Source of the DNA: Bacillus sp. FJAT-42315 | GTDB lineage: Bacteria; Bacillota; Bacilli; Bacillales; Domibacillaceae | Assembly (NCBI RefSeq): GCF_002797375.1 | Contig: NZ_KZ454941.1 | Span: forward strand, 3,485,744-3,549,743 | DNA length: 64,000 bases | Direction: 5' to 3' | Shown here: piece by piece, positions 8,208 to 16,936 of the stretch | Numbering within the stretch: position 1 is the stretch's first letter | Layout: every line of letters starts with the position of its first letter | Made by a program: the position numbers and the translations under genes | The notes under the pieces: generated by a model | What the model saw: the letters and a program-made list of their open reading frames with translations, nothing else | What the model was told of the DNA's origin: nothing | The model's database searches: none

Positions 8208-8855
8208 ATGATTGAGCTAGTGAATTTTGCAACGGGATTACCTAAAAAGATGAAGTACAGTCAAGATAAAGAAGTGAATACAGGCATTTGTAAGGAAAGT
8301 GTTGAGGAAGCTTTTTTAACGAAAGATGGCTTTATTGGCGATGGCGTCGCTGATTTAAAACATCATGGCGGCCCCGATCGCGCTGTTTGTGTATATCCGC
8401 ATGAGCACTACAAGCTGTGGGAACAAGAATTTCAAACGACACTTCCTACTGCGACATTCGGTGAAAATGTAACTGTCACGAATATGCTAGAGCAAGATGT
8501 TCATATTGGCGATATTTATCAAATAGGAAATGCCGTTATTCAAATTACACAAGGGAGAGTACCGTGTAGCACTATTACAAAGAGAACAAGTATCACTCCT
8601 CTTCTTAAACGAATCGTCGAGACCGGCTTTACTGGTTACTTATGTCGGGTCTTAGAAGAAGGAACGGTGCGAGCTGATTCGAGCATTACCTTACTAGAGC
8701 CTCATCCACAGCAAGTATCCATCCTGTTTGCCAATCAAGTTTATTTTCATCGCCAAAAGGATATCGAAGGCATGAAACAAGTATTAGCCGTTCCAGAACT
8801 AGCAGCGGAATGGCGTAAGCAGTTGGAAAAACGATTAGAGAAATTAATCGATTGA
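8208..8855 (+). CDS. MOSC domain protein (YiiM-like)
   Basis: 215 residues. A MOSC domain (molybdenum cofactor sulfurase C-terminal type) spans about 30-150: DGFIGDGVADLKHHGGPDRAVCVYP, then GENVTV and the conserved cysteine context GRVPCSTI. The C-terminal part is the 3-alpha extension of YiiM-like proteins. These bind molybdopterin-type cofactor and act as oxime or hydroxylamine-compound reductase components in characterised cases. No molybdenum genes lie nearby. RBS is weak. Confidence 0.87.
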   Translation: MIELVNFATGLPKKMKYSQDKEVNTGICKESVEEAFLTKDGFIGDGVADLKHHGGPDRAVCVYPHEHYKLWEQEFQTTLPTATFGENVTVTNMLEQDVHIGDIYQIGNAVIQITQGRVPCSTITKRTSITPLLKRIVETGFTGYLCRVLEEGTVRADSSITLLEPHPQQVSILFANQVYFHRQKDIEGMKQVLAVPELAAEWRKQLEKRLEKLID

Positions 8856-8862
8856 TCAGCAG

Positions 8863-8905
8863 AAAGCACATGAATGGAGTGATGAGCGCTCCATTCATGT
8901 GCTTT
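8863..8905. terminator. Perfect 17-bp hairpin between convergent genes
   Basis: AAAGCACATGAATGGAG (8863-8879) is fully complementary to 8889-8905; 9-nt loop. No long T-run on either side, but position after the MOSC gene and beyond the end of the SEDS gene suits a terminator. Confidence 0.65.
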
Positions 8906-8921
8906 GTTCAATATTTGTGCG

Positions 8922-8953
8922 GTTTCTTTGACTTTGTGAGAGTTTTCTTCGAC
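8922..8953. repeat. Solitary relative of the 41-bp tandem repeat unit
   Basis: The 32 nt here align without gaps to the first 32 nt of the 41-bp unit arrayed at 48774-49019; 27 positions agree with the ATGAGCGAT-type units. It lies just past the end of the SEDS gene. See findings. Confidence 0.5.
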
Positions 8954-8966
8954 CATAGCAACCCTT

Positions 8967-10241
8967 TTAAATAGCAAAACTTTTTCGCCGAAACACACTT
9001 AGTATAATGCCAATCACCAACGAGTAAAGCCAGAGCATAGTGTTTCCATAGCTGATGAACGGGACGAATACTTTAGCTACAGGCAACCAGCCAGCAATCA
9101 TTAACAGATTATAGAAAAGTGGTACCACATAAAGCACCCAACTACCAATAATTAATAATTGCCCTAAAGGGTCTTTAACTTTGCCTGTGATCCATAACAT
9201 TCTAACTGCAAAACCAGCAAGCACGATAAGGAGTAATGAAAAGAAAAACCAACCTAATCCGTAAATTAACGTTACCAATACCAAATCAGTATGTGCTTCT
9301 GGAATGAAAGAATTACCTGTTGAGATCGGTTGCGCAAACCAGTTAGCTTCTTTAAGGAGCTTGTTTATTAACAAAGTATAATAGCCACCTGCATCAATAT
9401 ACTCTTCTGGATGTAGCAAAGCCTGAAATCTTTCTCTCTGGTAAAGATTTGTCATCGGTAAAATCGCTAGCAAACTACCTACCGCTACCAAAGGAATAGT
9501 CAGTATATAAATGAATAACGATTTTCTATGACGACGAATCGACCAACCGTACATCACAGTGACCATCGCCGTATACATCATCGCATTAGCATTACTTACA
9601 GCTTGGGAAAACAGTATTAATGGTAGAATAAATAACACAATGAGTTTCCATTTCGGCATGGATCGGTTTAAAAAACTAGCCCAGGCTAAAAAGTAAAGTG
9701 GAAGAACCATCGTTGAATCAGTCGAGATTGGACCTAATACTAAGTACACAGACCCATTTATCATCACCGAAAATGGCTCATAAGGCCACCCTTGAACAAA
9801 CACAACATACAATATAAATGTCCCAACACCATAAAACCACGAACCATACTTTTGTAATTTACGATAATCAAAGAACATACAGGCTATCATCAAAATCATG
9901 CCTAATAAAACATAGACAGCTTTTTTTGCTATAAAGCCCTCCATATCAGGAAGCAACATAAGCGGTAAAAACCCAAGCCCAGTAGCAACCACGAAGAACG
10001 CCACCAAGCCCCATTCCACTTTTGGTTTATGGAGCTTATTCATCTCCACACCTAATTTCATCGGGTCTCCCATTTGTTGGACGGCTTCCTTTTCCGCTTC
10101 TCCTCTTGACATACCTTGATTCATCAATGTTTTTGTCGTACTTTCTATATGTTGATCTAACTCTAACGCGACGTATTGTTGCGCTTCCTTTGAGCGAATA
10201 TGACTTTTCAACTCTTGAAAAAACGAAGCTTTCTCATTCAT
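8967..10241 (-). CDS. SEDS protein (RodA/FtsW/SpoVE family) with N-terminal HAAS-type domain
   Basis: 424 residues. Residues about 1-70 form a soluble helical domain (the DUF1700-like HAAS or permease-prefix type, with LDQHIESTTKTLMNQGMSRGEAEKEAV). Residues about 75-420 are a polytopic SEDS domain with RFQALLHPEEY (271-281), FIPEAHTDL (312-320) and FVPFISYGNT (392-401). Asp319 corresponds to the catalytic aspartate region of RodA/FtsW, so glycan-polymerase activity is possible, but the usual EELG after it is YGLG here. Overlaps the PadR-like gene by 8 bp, third gene of a sigma-PadR-SEDS operon. It is probably an accessory peptidoglycan polymerase or relative, distinct from the housekeeping RodA and FtsW. 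Confidence 0.85.
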   Translation of the reverse strand: MNEKASFFQELKSHIRSKEAQQYVALELDQHIESTTKTLMNQGMSRGEAEKEAVQQMGDPMKLGVEMNKLHKPKVEWGLVAFFVVATGLGFLPLMLLPDMEGFIAKKAVYVLLGMILMIACMFFDYRKLQKYGSWFYGVGTFILYVVFVQGWPYEPFSVMINGSVYLVLGPISTDSTMVLPLYFLAWASFLNRSMPKWKLIVLFILPLILFSQAVSNANAMMYTAMVTVMYGWSIRRHRKSLFIYILTIPLVAVGSLLAILPMTNLYQRERFQALLHPEEYIDAGGYYTLLINKLLKEANWFAQPISTGNSFIPEAHTDLVLVTLIYGLGWFFFSLLLIVLAGFAVRMLWITGKVKDPLGQLLIIGSWVLYVVPLFYNLLMIAGWLPVAKVFVPFISYGNTMLWLYSLVIGIILSVFRRKSFAI

Positions 10242-10632
10242 ACAGAATTACTCCTTTCAACACTTCTTGCTTCGATTTTGTCTCTGCTTTCTTTAATAGC
10301 TTCCGTCCCTTTGAATTCAAGCTATATTGCTTATTTTTCTCATCATCCCATTGCGATAAAATGTATTCCTTTTGTTCTAGTGAATGGAGGAAGGTATATA
10401 AAAAGCCTTCATTTTGATCAAATCTTTTTATTCCGCGGCCGCGTAGATGGGTAAGTAACTCGAAGCCCGTTTTTTGACGAGTAAGCAGTTGGAGAATCGC
10501 TAAAAGAATGTCCTCGTCTGTTTCCTCCTTGATTGCTTGAAAGATGCTTTGTCGAAGCTCGTCCGTGAACTTTAATCCATGAAACGTCTCTTGCTGCTCA
10601 GATTTTTTCAATTTTTTCAAACGATCTTCCAT
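10234..10632 (-). CDS. PadR-like winged-helix regulator
   Basis: 132 residues. A winged helix at about 35-115 has the PadR pattern: DILLAILQLLTRQKTGFELL, then GFLYTFLHSLEQKEYI and QYSLNSKGRKLLKKA. The N-terminal 30 residues are a charged extension. Genes for HAAS-domain membrane proteins are commonly preceded by a PadR gene, and here the two genes overlap by 8 bp. The upstream sigma-factor gene ends 1 bp before this ATG. Likely modulates its own operon; ligand unknown. Confidence 0.82.
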   Translation of the reverse strand: MEDRLKKLKKSEQQETFHGLKFTDELRQSIFQAIKEETDEDILLAILQLLTRQKTGFELLTHLRGRGIKRFDQNEGFLYTFLHSLEQKEYILSQWDDEKNKQYSLNSKGRKLLKKAETKSKQEVLKGVILYE

Positions 10633-11172
10633 CTATTCCACCTCCCCTAATTCAGCTTTTAATAATTCTTTCGCTCGGCGAAGCCTCGTTTTAATCGTAT
10701 TTTGCTTGATATTCGTCACTTCACTTATTTCTTTAATCGTCAATTCCTCATAATAAAACAAATAAATTAACTCTCTATATTGAATAGGCAATTTCAGTGT
10801 TGCTTCCATAATCATTTGACGCTCATCTTTTTGAATGACGGCCTTTTCCACATCATCTTTCGTTGAAGCATGTGACAAATGATCCGTTTGAATAACTTGT
10901 ACGTTGCGAACATGCCAGCTTTTTAAATAATCTTTGCAATGGTTAATCGCAATGCGCCACAGCCATGTTTTCATTTTCGATCTTTTATTAAAAGTATGAA
11001 GTGCCCGGTAGCATTTCACAAAAATCTCTTGCGTCAAGTCTTCTGCCACCGTTTTATTTTTCACATAAGAGTAGGCGAGCTCTAACACACTTTGACCATA
11101 CTCGGTCATGATTTGATCGAATAATAGATCATGATCTTTTTCTTGAAATGCCTCTACAAATATTTCTTCCAA
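10633..11172 (-). CDS. ECF-like sigma-70 family factor (TTG start)
   Basis: 179 residues from a TTG at 11172. Region 2 spans about 20-90 (YVKNKTVAEDLTQEIFVKCY, then MKTWLWRIAINHCKDYL) and region 4 about 115-175 (LPIQYRELIYLFYYEELTIKEISEVT, then TIKTRLRRAKELLK). No anti-sigma gene follows. The TTG start is preferred over an ATG at 11238 because TTAGGAGG lies 7 nt before it and homology begins right after it. It heads the operon with the PadR-like and SEDS genes. A possible ECF promoter at 11200-11228 suggests autoregulation. Confidence 0.88.
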   Translation of the reverse strand: MEEIFVEAFQEKDHDLLFDQIMTEYGQSVLELAYSYVKNKTVAEDLTQEIFVKCYRALHTFNKRSKMKTWLWRIAINHCKDYLKSWHVRNVQVIQTDHLSHASTKDDVEKAVIQKDERQMIMEATLKLPIQYRELIYLFYYEELTIKEISEVTNIKQNTIKTRLRRAKELLKAELGEVE

Positions 11173-11199
11173 TACCTTCCCTCCTAACCTCCTATTGAT

Positions 11200-11228
11200 T
11201 AGACGAAGCAGTCGTTGATTCGGTTTTC
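11200..11228 (-). promoter_or_regulatory. Possible ECF-type autoregulatory promoter
   Basis: On the minus strand GAAAAC (11223-11228), 17-nt spacer and CGTCTA (11200-11205), resembling ECF promoters with a CGTC -10. It would start transcription about 20 nt before the TTG-start sigma gene. The -35 element matches only partly. Confidence 0.38.
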
Positions 11229-11261
11229 CAAAAGGCAACTATTTTTCATTACATACAGAAA

Positions 11262-11291
11262 AAGCACATGCTTTAATGAACTCATGTGCTT
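11262..11291 (-). terminator. Terminator after the YcdB/DUF4901-like gene
   Basis: AAGCACATG (11262-11270) pairs with CATGTGCTT (11283-11291), 12-nt loop. On the minus strand it is followed by TTTTTC. It separates the 11302 gene from the sigma-factor operon. Confidence 0.8.
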
Positions 11292-11301
11292 CTTCTCCAT
11301 A

Positions 11302-12714
11302 TTACCCCTCTTCCACAATCCCCGTCTCCACATGAAATGCTTCACCCGTTATCGCGTCAATCATTCGGATGTGACCAGACGTATTTGGAAAAGCGGGAAG
11401 ATAGGAAACTTTATAGATTGGCAAGTCTCCTTCCATATGTTTACCAAATGTTAATTCCATCTCTAGCTGTTCGAGTAAAATATCTTTCGCTTCAGCTAGT
11501 GAAATCACTGGCTCTACTGTCAATAATATGTCTCCAATAGTATCCGCGCTAAAGCGAATAATTTTCCCGGACAGTTGTCCTACTTGAATGGCTAATAAGT
11601 AACTATCTACTTTAACCCCTTGATAGATTCGTTGAAAATAAAAAACGTACTCAGATTCGCATGCTAACTCCTCATCTTCCTCTACGATAAAATGATGGGA
11701 AGGGTGACTTTGTTGCATGATGAATTGTTCATTAGCTTTCGGGTAACAAGCAAATAAAAATTGTAATGCGCGATCTTTTGCCTCTTTTTCCGTTAAAGGG
11801 GTGTGCCCTTTTTGCACAGATTCCACATTCGTCACACTAAGCAACTCCCCGGTAGTTTTGTTGAAACCTAGTTTAATGACATCCCCTTCAAACTCCTCGA
11901 TATTGAGCGAGTCAATAGCCACATCCTCTTTTGACCACCATTCTACTCTTTCTTCATCCTCAATGACCTCCGTTATTTTCGCATATTGATCATTCAAGCC
12001 AATGATCGAGTGAAGTTCACTTTCTGGAACGATCCGCTTCTCGATTGCCTCATACTTCTCGGGAAATCCACCATACTCCTCAATCGTTTGCAGCGCACCA
12101 TCCGGCTCCACTTCCATCACATAATCAATCAGTGCATAGCATGAATGATACGTATCGTCTCCATTAGCATACTGTTCTTTATCTAGTTGCGCGATCACTA
12201 ACTCAAACTCAAGATTGTCGATATAGATCGATTTTGCTGTTTCTTTAGGGATAAGTACAGTTGGATACTGTACTACACACTCTCCTACTCGCGAAGAAAA
12301 TTGCTGTACTCGCCCATCCTTCGCTACATCTATTTCCACTCCCGAATTAGGTAAGAATAAGCCTAATTGCTCATCTTTTTTGTCATAAATGAGCTTGTAC
12401 GTTTCATCCCAATCGATCATGCATGAAAAGTGGAGCGTGTGTAGGGCCTCCGAACAAAACATGTCGATAAAGGCTTTGGCTTGCTCTCGAATCTCTTCCA
12501 TTCCTAACGGTTGAGAAGCGTATTCCACCTCTTCATATATGGTGAAAAAATTAAGTGCTCCTGTTTCATCTAAACGAAACTCCCCTAATTCTTCCTCATC
12601 ACTTTTTCTAAAAAGCTCCCAAGTCTTCTGATCATACTCGCTCACTTCAATATAAACTTCTTCCGCCATCTTCTCTTGTAAATAGCGGATCATCTTTTCT
12701 TTTATTTTCTCCAA
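11302..12714 (-). CDS. YcdB/YcdC (DUF4901, PepSY-like) domain protein
   Basis: 470 residues, acidic, with no signal peptide or membrane segment. At least two PepSY-like blocks are visible in the C-terminal half, each with the pattern TEKEAKDRALQFL ... or SLAEAKDILLEQLEM followed by a beta region and ending in a G-H-I-R-M-I-D-A-I-T-G-E motif typical of YcdB/YcdC domains (the xxIDAxTGE ending, about 450). The N-terminal half has the same type of alternating segments. Probably a ligand- or protein-binding module. It lies 46 bp after the lipoprotein gene and is probably cotranscribed. Precise function unknown. Confidence 0.75.
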   Translation of the reverse strand: MEKIKEKMIRYLQEKMAEEVYIEVSEYDQKTWELFRKSDEEELGEFRLDETGALNFFTIYEEVEYASQPLGMEEIREQAKAFIDMFCSEALHTLHFSCMIDWDETYKLIYDKKDEQLGLFLPNSGVEIDVAKDGRVQQFSSRVGECVVQYPTVLIPKETAKSIYIDNLEFELVIAQLDKEQYANGDDTYHSCYALIDYVMEVEPDGALQTIEEYGGFPEKYEAIEKRIVPESELHSIIGLNDQYAKITEVIEDEERVEWWSKEDVAIDSLNIEEFEGDVIKLGFNKTTGELLSVTNVESVQKGHTPLTEKEAKDRALQFLFACYPKANEQFIMQQSHPSHHFIVEEDEELACESEYVFYFQRIYQGVKVDSYLLAIQVGQLSGKIIRFSADTIGDILLTVEPVISLAEAKDILLEQLEMELTFGKHMEGDLPIYKVSYLPAFPNTSGHIRMIDAITGEAFHVETGIVEEG

Positions 12715-12760
12715 GCTGTGAAATTCTCCTTTTTATAATAATACAGTGTGCTTCTGGCAA

Positions 12761-14011
12761 CTATTTTTTATCCTTTATAACCACTTCAAACACTTCTTCC
12801 TCTTGTGTAGACTCCACTTTCCATTGATCATTTTTCGAATCGAATACTAACTGACTAATCGCCAGCACAGCCCCACCTTCTCGCTTCGATTGCTTAATCG
12901 CCTGATGGACAACTTCCGTCTCTGTTAAATCAGCAGTTTTAGGCTGATAGGTTGGTAATACTTCTACATACTTTGCCGAGCCTTGTCCAGGATACGATTC
13001 CATAATAGGTCCCGCAGGTTCTACTAGCACTCGCTGACCGACTTCTAGCTTTTTATTTGCTTGCGGGAAACTATAAGAAATGGCATCGAAATATTTTTGT
13101 TTACCGCCTGTTGCTGAAAAATCCTGCGAGGTCGCACTAACCACTAGCATCGAATTTTCAGAAACGCTCATCACATAGCCACCTTCTTTAGGCGGGGTAG
13201 TTGTCGTTTTCTCTGGCGGATAGGAAACATCCGCTTCTCCCGGTAACGGCACTAATCGACCGTCTTGTTCAAGTTCTAACTTGTGATTGGAAAATTGTTT
13301 TCGAAGCGCTTCTTGTTGTTCCTTTGTCAAAAAATCATGTGAAATTTCCACAGTCCCTGTCTTCGTGTCTACTGAAACTCCAAACGACACTCGATCTGGC
13401 GTTGCATGGGCTCTTGCCATTCTTGCTATCACTTCGTACACTTCATTCGTCAATTGATTATTTTCCTTTTCGGTAAAGTCACTGCGGAAAATATAAATGT
13501 ATTTCGCTAAAATTTCTCCTTCATCTACTTGTTTTTGAAGCTCAGTGACTAGCTCATTCACTTTCTCATCCGGTTCCTTAATTCCTATCCAAAATCCTGG
13601 TCGATCTGCACCAGATGATTGATCTTCTAAAAAAATGACGCCTTTCTGATTTAACCCACCAATCCCGCCATACACTTTATTAATCGCTTCAGTGGCTGCT
13701 TCGGCTTCAATCCACTGCATACCTAAATCCTCCTGCAATTCAGGTGTATTTTTACCGAACAGCCCTTTTTCTAAACCTTCATTTTCCCTTACTTTTGCGA
13801 AGGCTTCATCTCGGATGCTTGTGTCCGTTGTCGTTTGCTCAAGTTCAGCAATGATACTTCTGCCACTGACCGTTTTCAGCGCTGGCCACTTTTCATCATT
13901 TAACTGAGCCTGATCATTGCCGTTCTTCTTATGTTCTTCCGGAGAATCGCAACTTGCTAAAATAATAGAAAAACAGAGTGCAGCTCCTACTGTTACGATC
14001 TTTTTCATCAA
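12761..14011 (-). CDS. Lipoprotein with C-terminal DUF3221-like domain
   Basis: 416 residues. Signal peptide with lipobox ILASC (Cys20). Residues about 30-230 form a soluble domain of unknown type containing GGIGGLNQKGVIFLEDQSS. A Pro/Thr-rich linker (KTTTTPPKEGG) leads to a DUF3221-type segment about 275-345 (GGYVMSVSENSMLVVSATSQ, then a VGQRVLVEPAG core), seen in YobA-like extracellular Bacillus proteins. Exposed on the outer membrane face. First gene of a probable two-gene unit with the YcdB-like gene. Confidence 0.75.
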   Translation of the reverse strand: MMKKIVTVGAALCFSIILASCDSPEEHKKNGNDQAQLNDEKWPALKTVSGRSIIAELEQTTTDTSIRDEAFAKVRENEGLEKGLFGKNTPELQEDLGMQWIEAEAATEAINKVYGGIGGLNQKGVIFLEDQSSGADRPGFWIGIKEPDEKVNELVTELQKQVDEGEILAKYIYIFRSDFTEKENNQLTNEVYEVIARMARAHATPDRVSFGVSVDTKTGTVEISHDFLTKEQQEALRKQFSNHKLELEQDGRLVPLPGEADVSYPPEKTTTTPPKEGGYVMSVSENSMLVVSATSQDFSATGGKQKYFDAISYSFPQANKKLEVGQRVLVEPAGPIMESYPGQGSAKYVEVLPTYQPKTADLTETEVVHQAIKQSKREGGAVLAISQLVFDSKNDQWKVESTQEEEVFEVVIKDKK

Positions 14012-14086
14012 GAGCTCTCCTCCTTTGAAATATTTAACATTATTCGTCGACTTTTCCTAACCAAAGAGCCCGCACCTCATATCAAA

Positions 14087-14998
14087 CTATCTATTCGCCT
14101 TCCAATTTACCATGAAGATCCCGGCAAAAATAAATCCTCCTCCGAGCAAGATATACCATTGCGGCTGTTCCCCTAGCAGCAGCCAGCCTGTTAGTACGCC
14201 AAAAAACGGGGCTAAAAAAAGAAAAGCACTCGTTTTTCCTGGGTCTCCTTTTTGGATTAAATAAAACCAGCCGGCAAATTGAACAATGGACGCCATAAAA
14301 GCTAACCACAGCACAACTACTACAGAAGTCATATTGACATCAATCGAAGGTGCTTCTAATAGAAAGCTAGCCATGAATAAAACAATACCGCCAAAGAGCA
14401 TTTGATAAGCGGTGAGCACCCACGTATCTAATCTATACCCCCAAGCTTTAATTAACAACGTAGCAATAGCCCAAGCAACAGCTGAAGAAAGACCGTACAC
14501 TGTTCCGATCTCTAGGTTTAATTGTCCCCCCATCGTGATAAACACGCCTACAATACCAAAAACGACCCCAAGCCATTGCAACACTCGATACTTAATTTTG
14601 AAAATAATTGTCCCTAATAACACAACGAGCAATGGATTCGTAAACGTTAATATCGCTGATTCTCCTGAAGTGATCGTTCGTAAGCTCATAAAGATGCAGC
14701 CCATCACCACAGCCGTTTGAAAAAAACCGATAATCGCCATTTGTAGCCATTGTTTCAATGTCTGAGGGTGCGGACGATTCAATAAACGAACCGCAACAAC
14801 CATCACCACGCCAGCAATCGAAAAGCGAAGCGCCACAAGTAACAACGGCGATACATAAGTGAGTCCGATTTTCCCCACCGCAAAAGAAGAACCCATTAAA
14901 GCTGTCGTCAGCACCACTAATAGACCAAAAACGAACGGATGGATCGCTGCTTCCTGACGCTCATGCAATTTTGCAACACTTTCAGCTTGAACTCCCAC
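14087..14998 (-). CDS. EamA-family (DMT superfamily) transporter
   Basis: 303 residues with ten hydrophobic segments arranged as two EamA repeats (about 20-150 and 160-298). Typical motifs are GSSFAVGKIGL near the start of repeat one, and FLAPFFGVLTGWLLLGEQP and GGGFIFAGI in repeat two. Predicted metabolite or drug exporter of the cytoplasmic membrane; substrate unknown. Monocistronic. The following 234 bp to the Hsp70 gene hold no feature I can support beyond an AT-rich promoter region. Confidence 0.9.
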   Translation of the reverse strand: MGVQAESVAKLHERQEAAIHPFVFGLLVVLTTALMGSSFAVGKIGLTYVSPLLLVALRFSIAGVVMVVAVRLLNRPHPQTLKQWLQMAIIGFFQTAVVMGCIFMSLRTITSGESAILTFTNPLLVVLLGTIIFKIKYRVLQWLGVVFGIVGVFITMGGQLNLEIGTVYGLSSAVAWAIATLLIKAWGYRLDTWVLTAYQMLFGGIVLFMASFLLEAPSIDVNMTSVVVVLWLAFMASIVQFAGWFYLIQKGDPGKTSAFLFLAPFFGVLTGWLLLGEQPQWYILLGGGFIFAGIFMVNWKANR

Positions 14999-15232
14999 GC
15001 ACTCACACCCCTATTTGTCCCAAAGAGACTAATTTACATCGTATTATACAGAATTTTCTAACTTTTATAAATGATTAGTTGGGTAATTTTATCAAATCAA
15101 AAACTGATCTTTCGCAACCAACTACTTTGATTTTATATTTTTGAAACTATCATCCAAGAAGAAAAAACCACACTTTCCCTTAATAACCTATTATAGTAAA
15201 ATATGTTATATAGAAAAAGAAAGGGGACTACT

Positions 15233-16936
15233 ATGACAACAATAGGAATTGATTTAGGTACAACTAATAGTCTAGTAACCTATTGGACGAATGATGGAGC
15301 AAAGATCATCCCTAATGTACTTGGGGAACACCTGACACCATCTGTTGTCAGCGTTGATGAAAACGGTGACATTTTCGTGGGGCATATCGCTAAAGAACGA
15401 CTCACTACCCATCCCCATGCAACCGTTGCTACATTTAAGCGATTTATGGGGTCAGATAAAATTTATGAATTGGGAAAATACACTTTTTCTCCAGAAGAGC
15501 TTTCCTCCTTTGTGATTAAAGCTTTGAAACTAGATGCTGAAGCCTTTTTAGGTGAAATAGTCACTGGAGCCGTAATCAGTGTCCCCGCTTATTTCAATGA
15601 TATGCAGCGTAAAGCAACAAAACACGCCGCTGAAATTGCCGGATTAAAGGTGGAACGTCTGATTAGTGAACCTACAGCTGCCGCACTTTCTTATGGGTTA
15701 CATCAGGAAAAGTCGGAGACGAAATTTCTCGTATTTGATCTAGGCGGCGGTACTTTCGATGTATCTATATTAGACTTTTTTGAAGGAATTATGAATGTCC
15801 AATCGGTTGCCGGGGACAACTATCTAGGCGGTGAAGACTTCACTGAGCTTCTTGTGACTCATTTTATTGAATCTCATGAAATCAAAATAGATTCCCTGGA
15901 CTCTAAGAACCTTTCCTTCATTCACAATCAGGCTGAACGTTGTAAGCTGGTCTTAGGTCATGAGCCTTTCGGAATCATGAAGGCTACTATTCACGGTCAA
16001 ACTTATGAAAATCAACTCACACGAACCGATTTCGAGAAGCTGGCAACGCCGCTGATTTTACGCCTGAGATATCCAATTGAACGAGCGCTTCGTGATGCTT
16101 CTTTATCTCCAGATGATTTAGATGCCGTTATTTTAATCGGCGGAGCAACTCGAATGCCACTAATCAAGTCCATTATCGCCAAAATGTTTGGTCGTATGCC
16201 CTATTCAAATATTAACCCTGACGAAACAGTCGCTTTAGGTGCAGCGGTGCAAATCGCCTTGAAGGAACGGAACAAAGCGTTAGAAGAAATGATATTGACC
16301 GATGTTTGTCCTTTCACTCTAGGGACAGAAATAGTCCAAGAGATCGGAACAGATCAAATAGAATCAGGATATTTCTTCCCAATTATCGAGCGAAATACCC
16401 CGATTCCTGTCAGTCGAGTGAAACGACTTTATACCGCCCATGATCAGCAAAAACTTCTCACTGTAGACATCTATCAAGGGGAAAACCGCAGGGTGGAAAA
16501 CAATGTGAAATTAGGTGGATTGGAAATTAAAATCCCATCTGCTAAAGCGGGGGAACAGTCTATAGACGTTCGTTATACATACGATATTAATGGCATTCTT
16601 GAAGTGGAAGTGATCAGCACAACGACTGGAGAGAAAAAGAGAATCATCATTGAAAAAAATGCCGGAAGCCTCACGGAAGAAGAAATTGAAGCACGTCTGT
16701 TAGAACTAAAAGATATTAAAATTCATCCCCGAGATCGCATGGAGAATAGATTACTAATAGCTAAAGGCGAGCGTCTATATGAAGAGTTGACTGGCGATAG
16801 ACGTACAGAAATAACCTTACTGCTACAACAATTTGAAAGTGTATTAGCGACACAAAACGAGAAAGAGATTAATAAAGCCGCAGAAACACTAAAAGAAGTA
16901 TTGGAAAATATGGAAAGGTGGATAAACTATCTGTGA
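15233..16936 (+). CDS. HscC-like Hsp70 chaperone
   Basis: 567 residues from ATG 15233 (AAAGGGG 6-9 bp upstream); an earlier ATG at 15203 lacks a site. Complete Hsp70 layout: phosphate-1 IGIDLGTTNS (4-13), connect SVPAYFND (116-123), phosphate-2 DLGGGTFDVS (169-178), AGD..LGGEDF (193-203), adenosine IGGATRMP (about 303), then a substrate-binding domain and a short helical lid. It is shorter than DnaK (about 610) and lacks the EEVD-like tail; length and partner match the specialised HscC group. It overlaps the downstream J-domain gene, so the two surely act as a chaperone/co-chaperone pair separate from the main dnaK-dnaJ system. Confidence 0.9.
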   Translation: MTTIGIDLGTTNSLVTYWTNDGAKIIPNVLGEHLTPSVVSVDENGDIFVGHIAKERLTTHPHATVATFKRFMGSDKIYELGKYTFSPEELSSFVIKALKLDAEAFLGEIVTGAVISVPAYFNDMQRKATKHAAEIAGLKVERLISEPTAAALSYGLHQEKSETKFLVFDLGGGTFDVSILDFFEGIMNVQSVAGDNYLGGEDFTELLVTHFIESHEIKIDSLDSKNLSFIHNQAERCKLVLGHEPFGIMKATIHGQTYENQLTRTDFEKLATPLILRLRYPIERALRDASLSPDDLDAVILIGGATRMPLIKSIIAKMFGRMPYSNINPDETVALGAAVQIALKERNKALEEMILTDVCPFTLGTEIVQEIGTDQIESGYFFPIIERNTPIPVSRVKRLYTAHDQQKLLTVDIYQGENRRVENNVKLGGLEIKIPSAKAGEQSIDVRYTYDINGILEVEVISTTTGEKKRIIIEKNAGSLTEEEIEARLLELKDIKIHPRDRMENRLLIAKGERLYEELTGDRRTEITLLLQQFESVLATQNEKEINKAAETLKEVLENMERWINYL

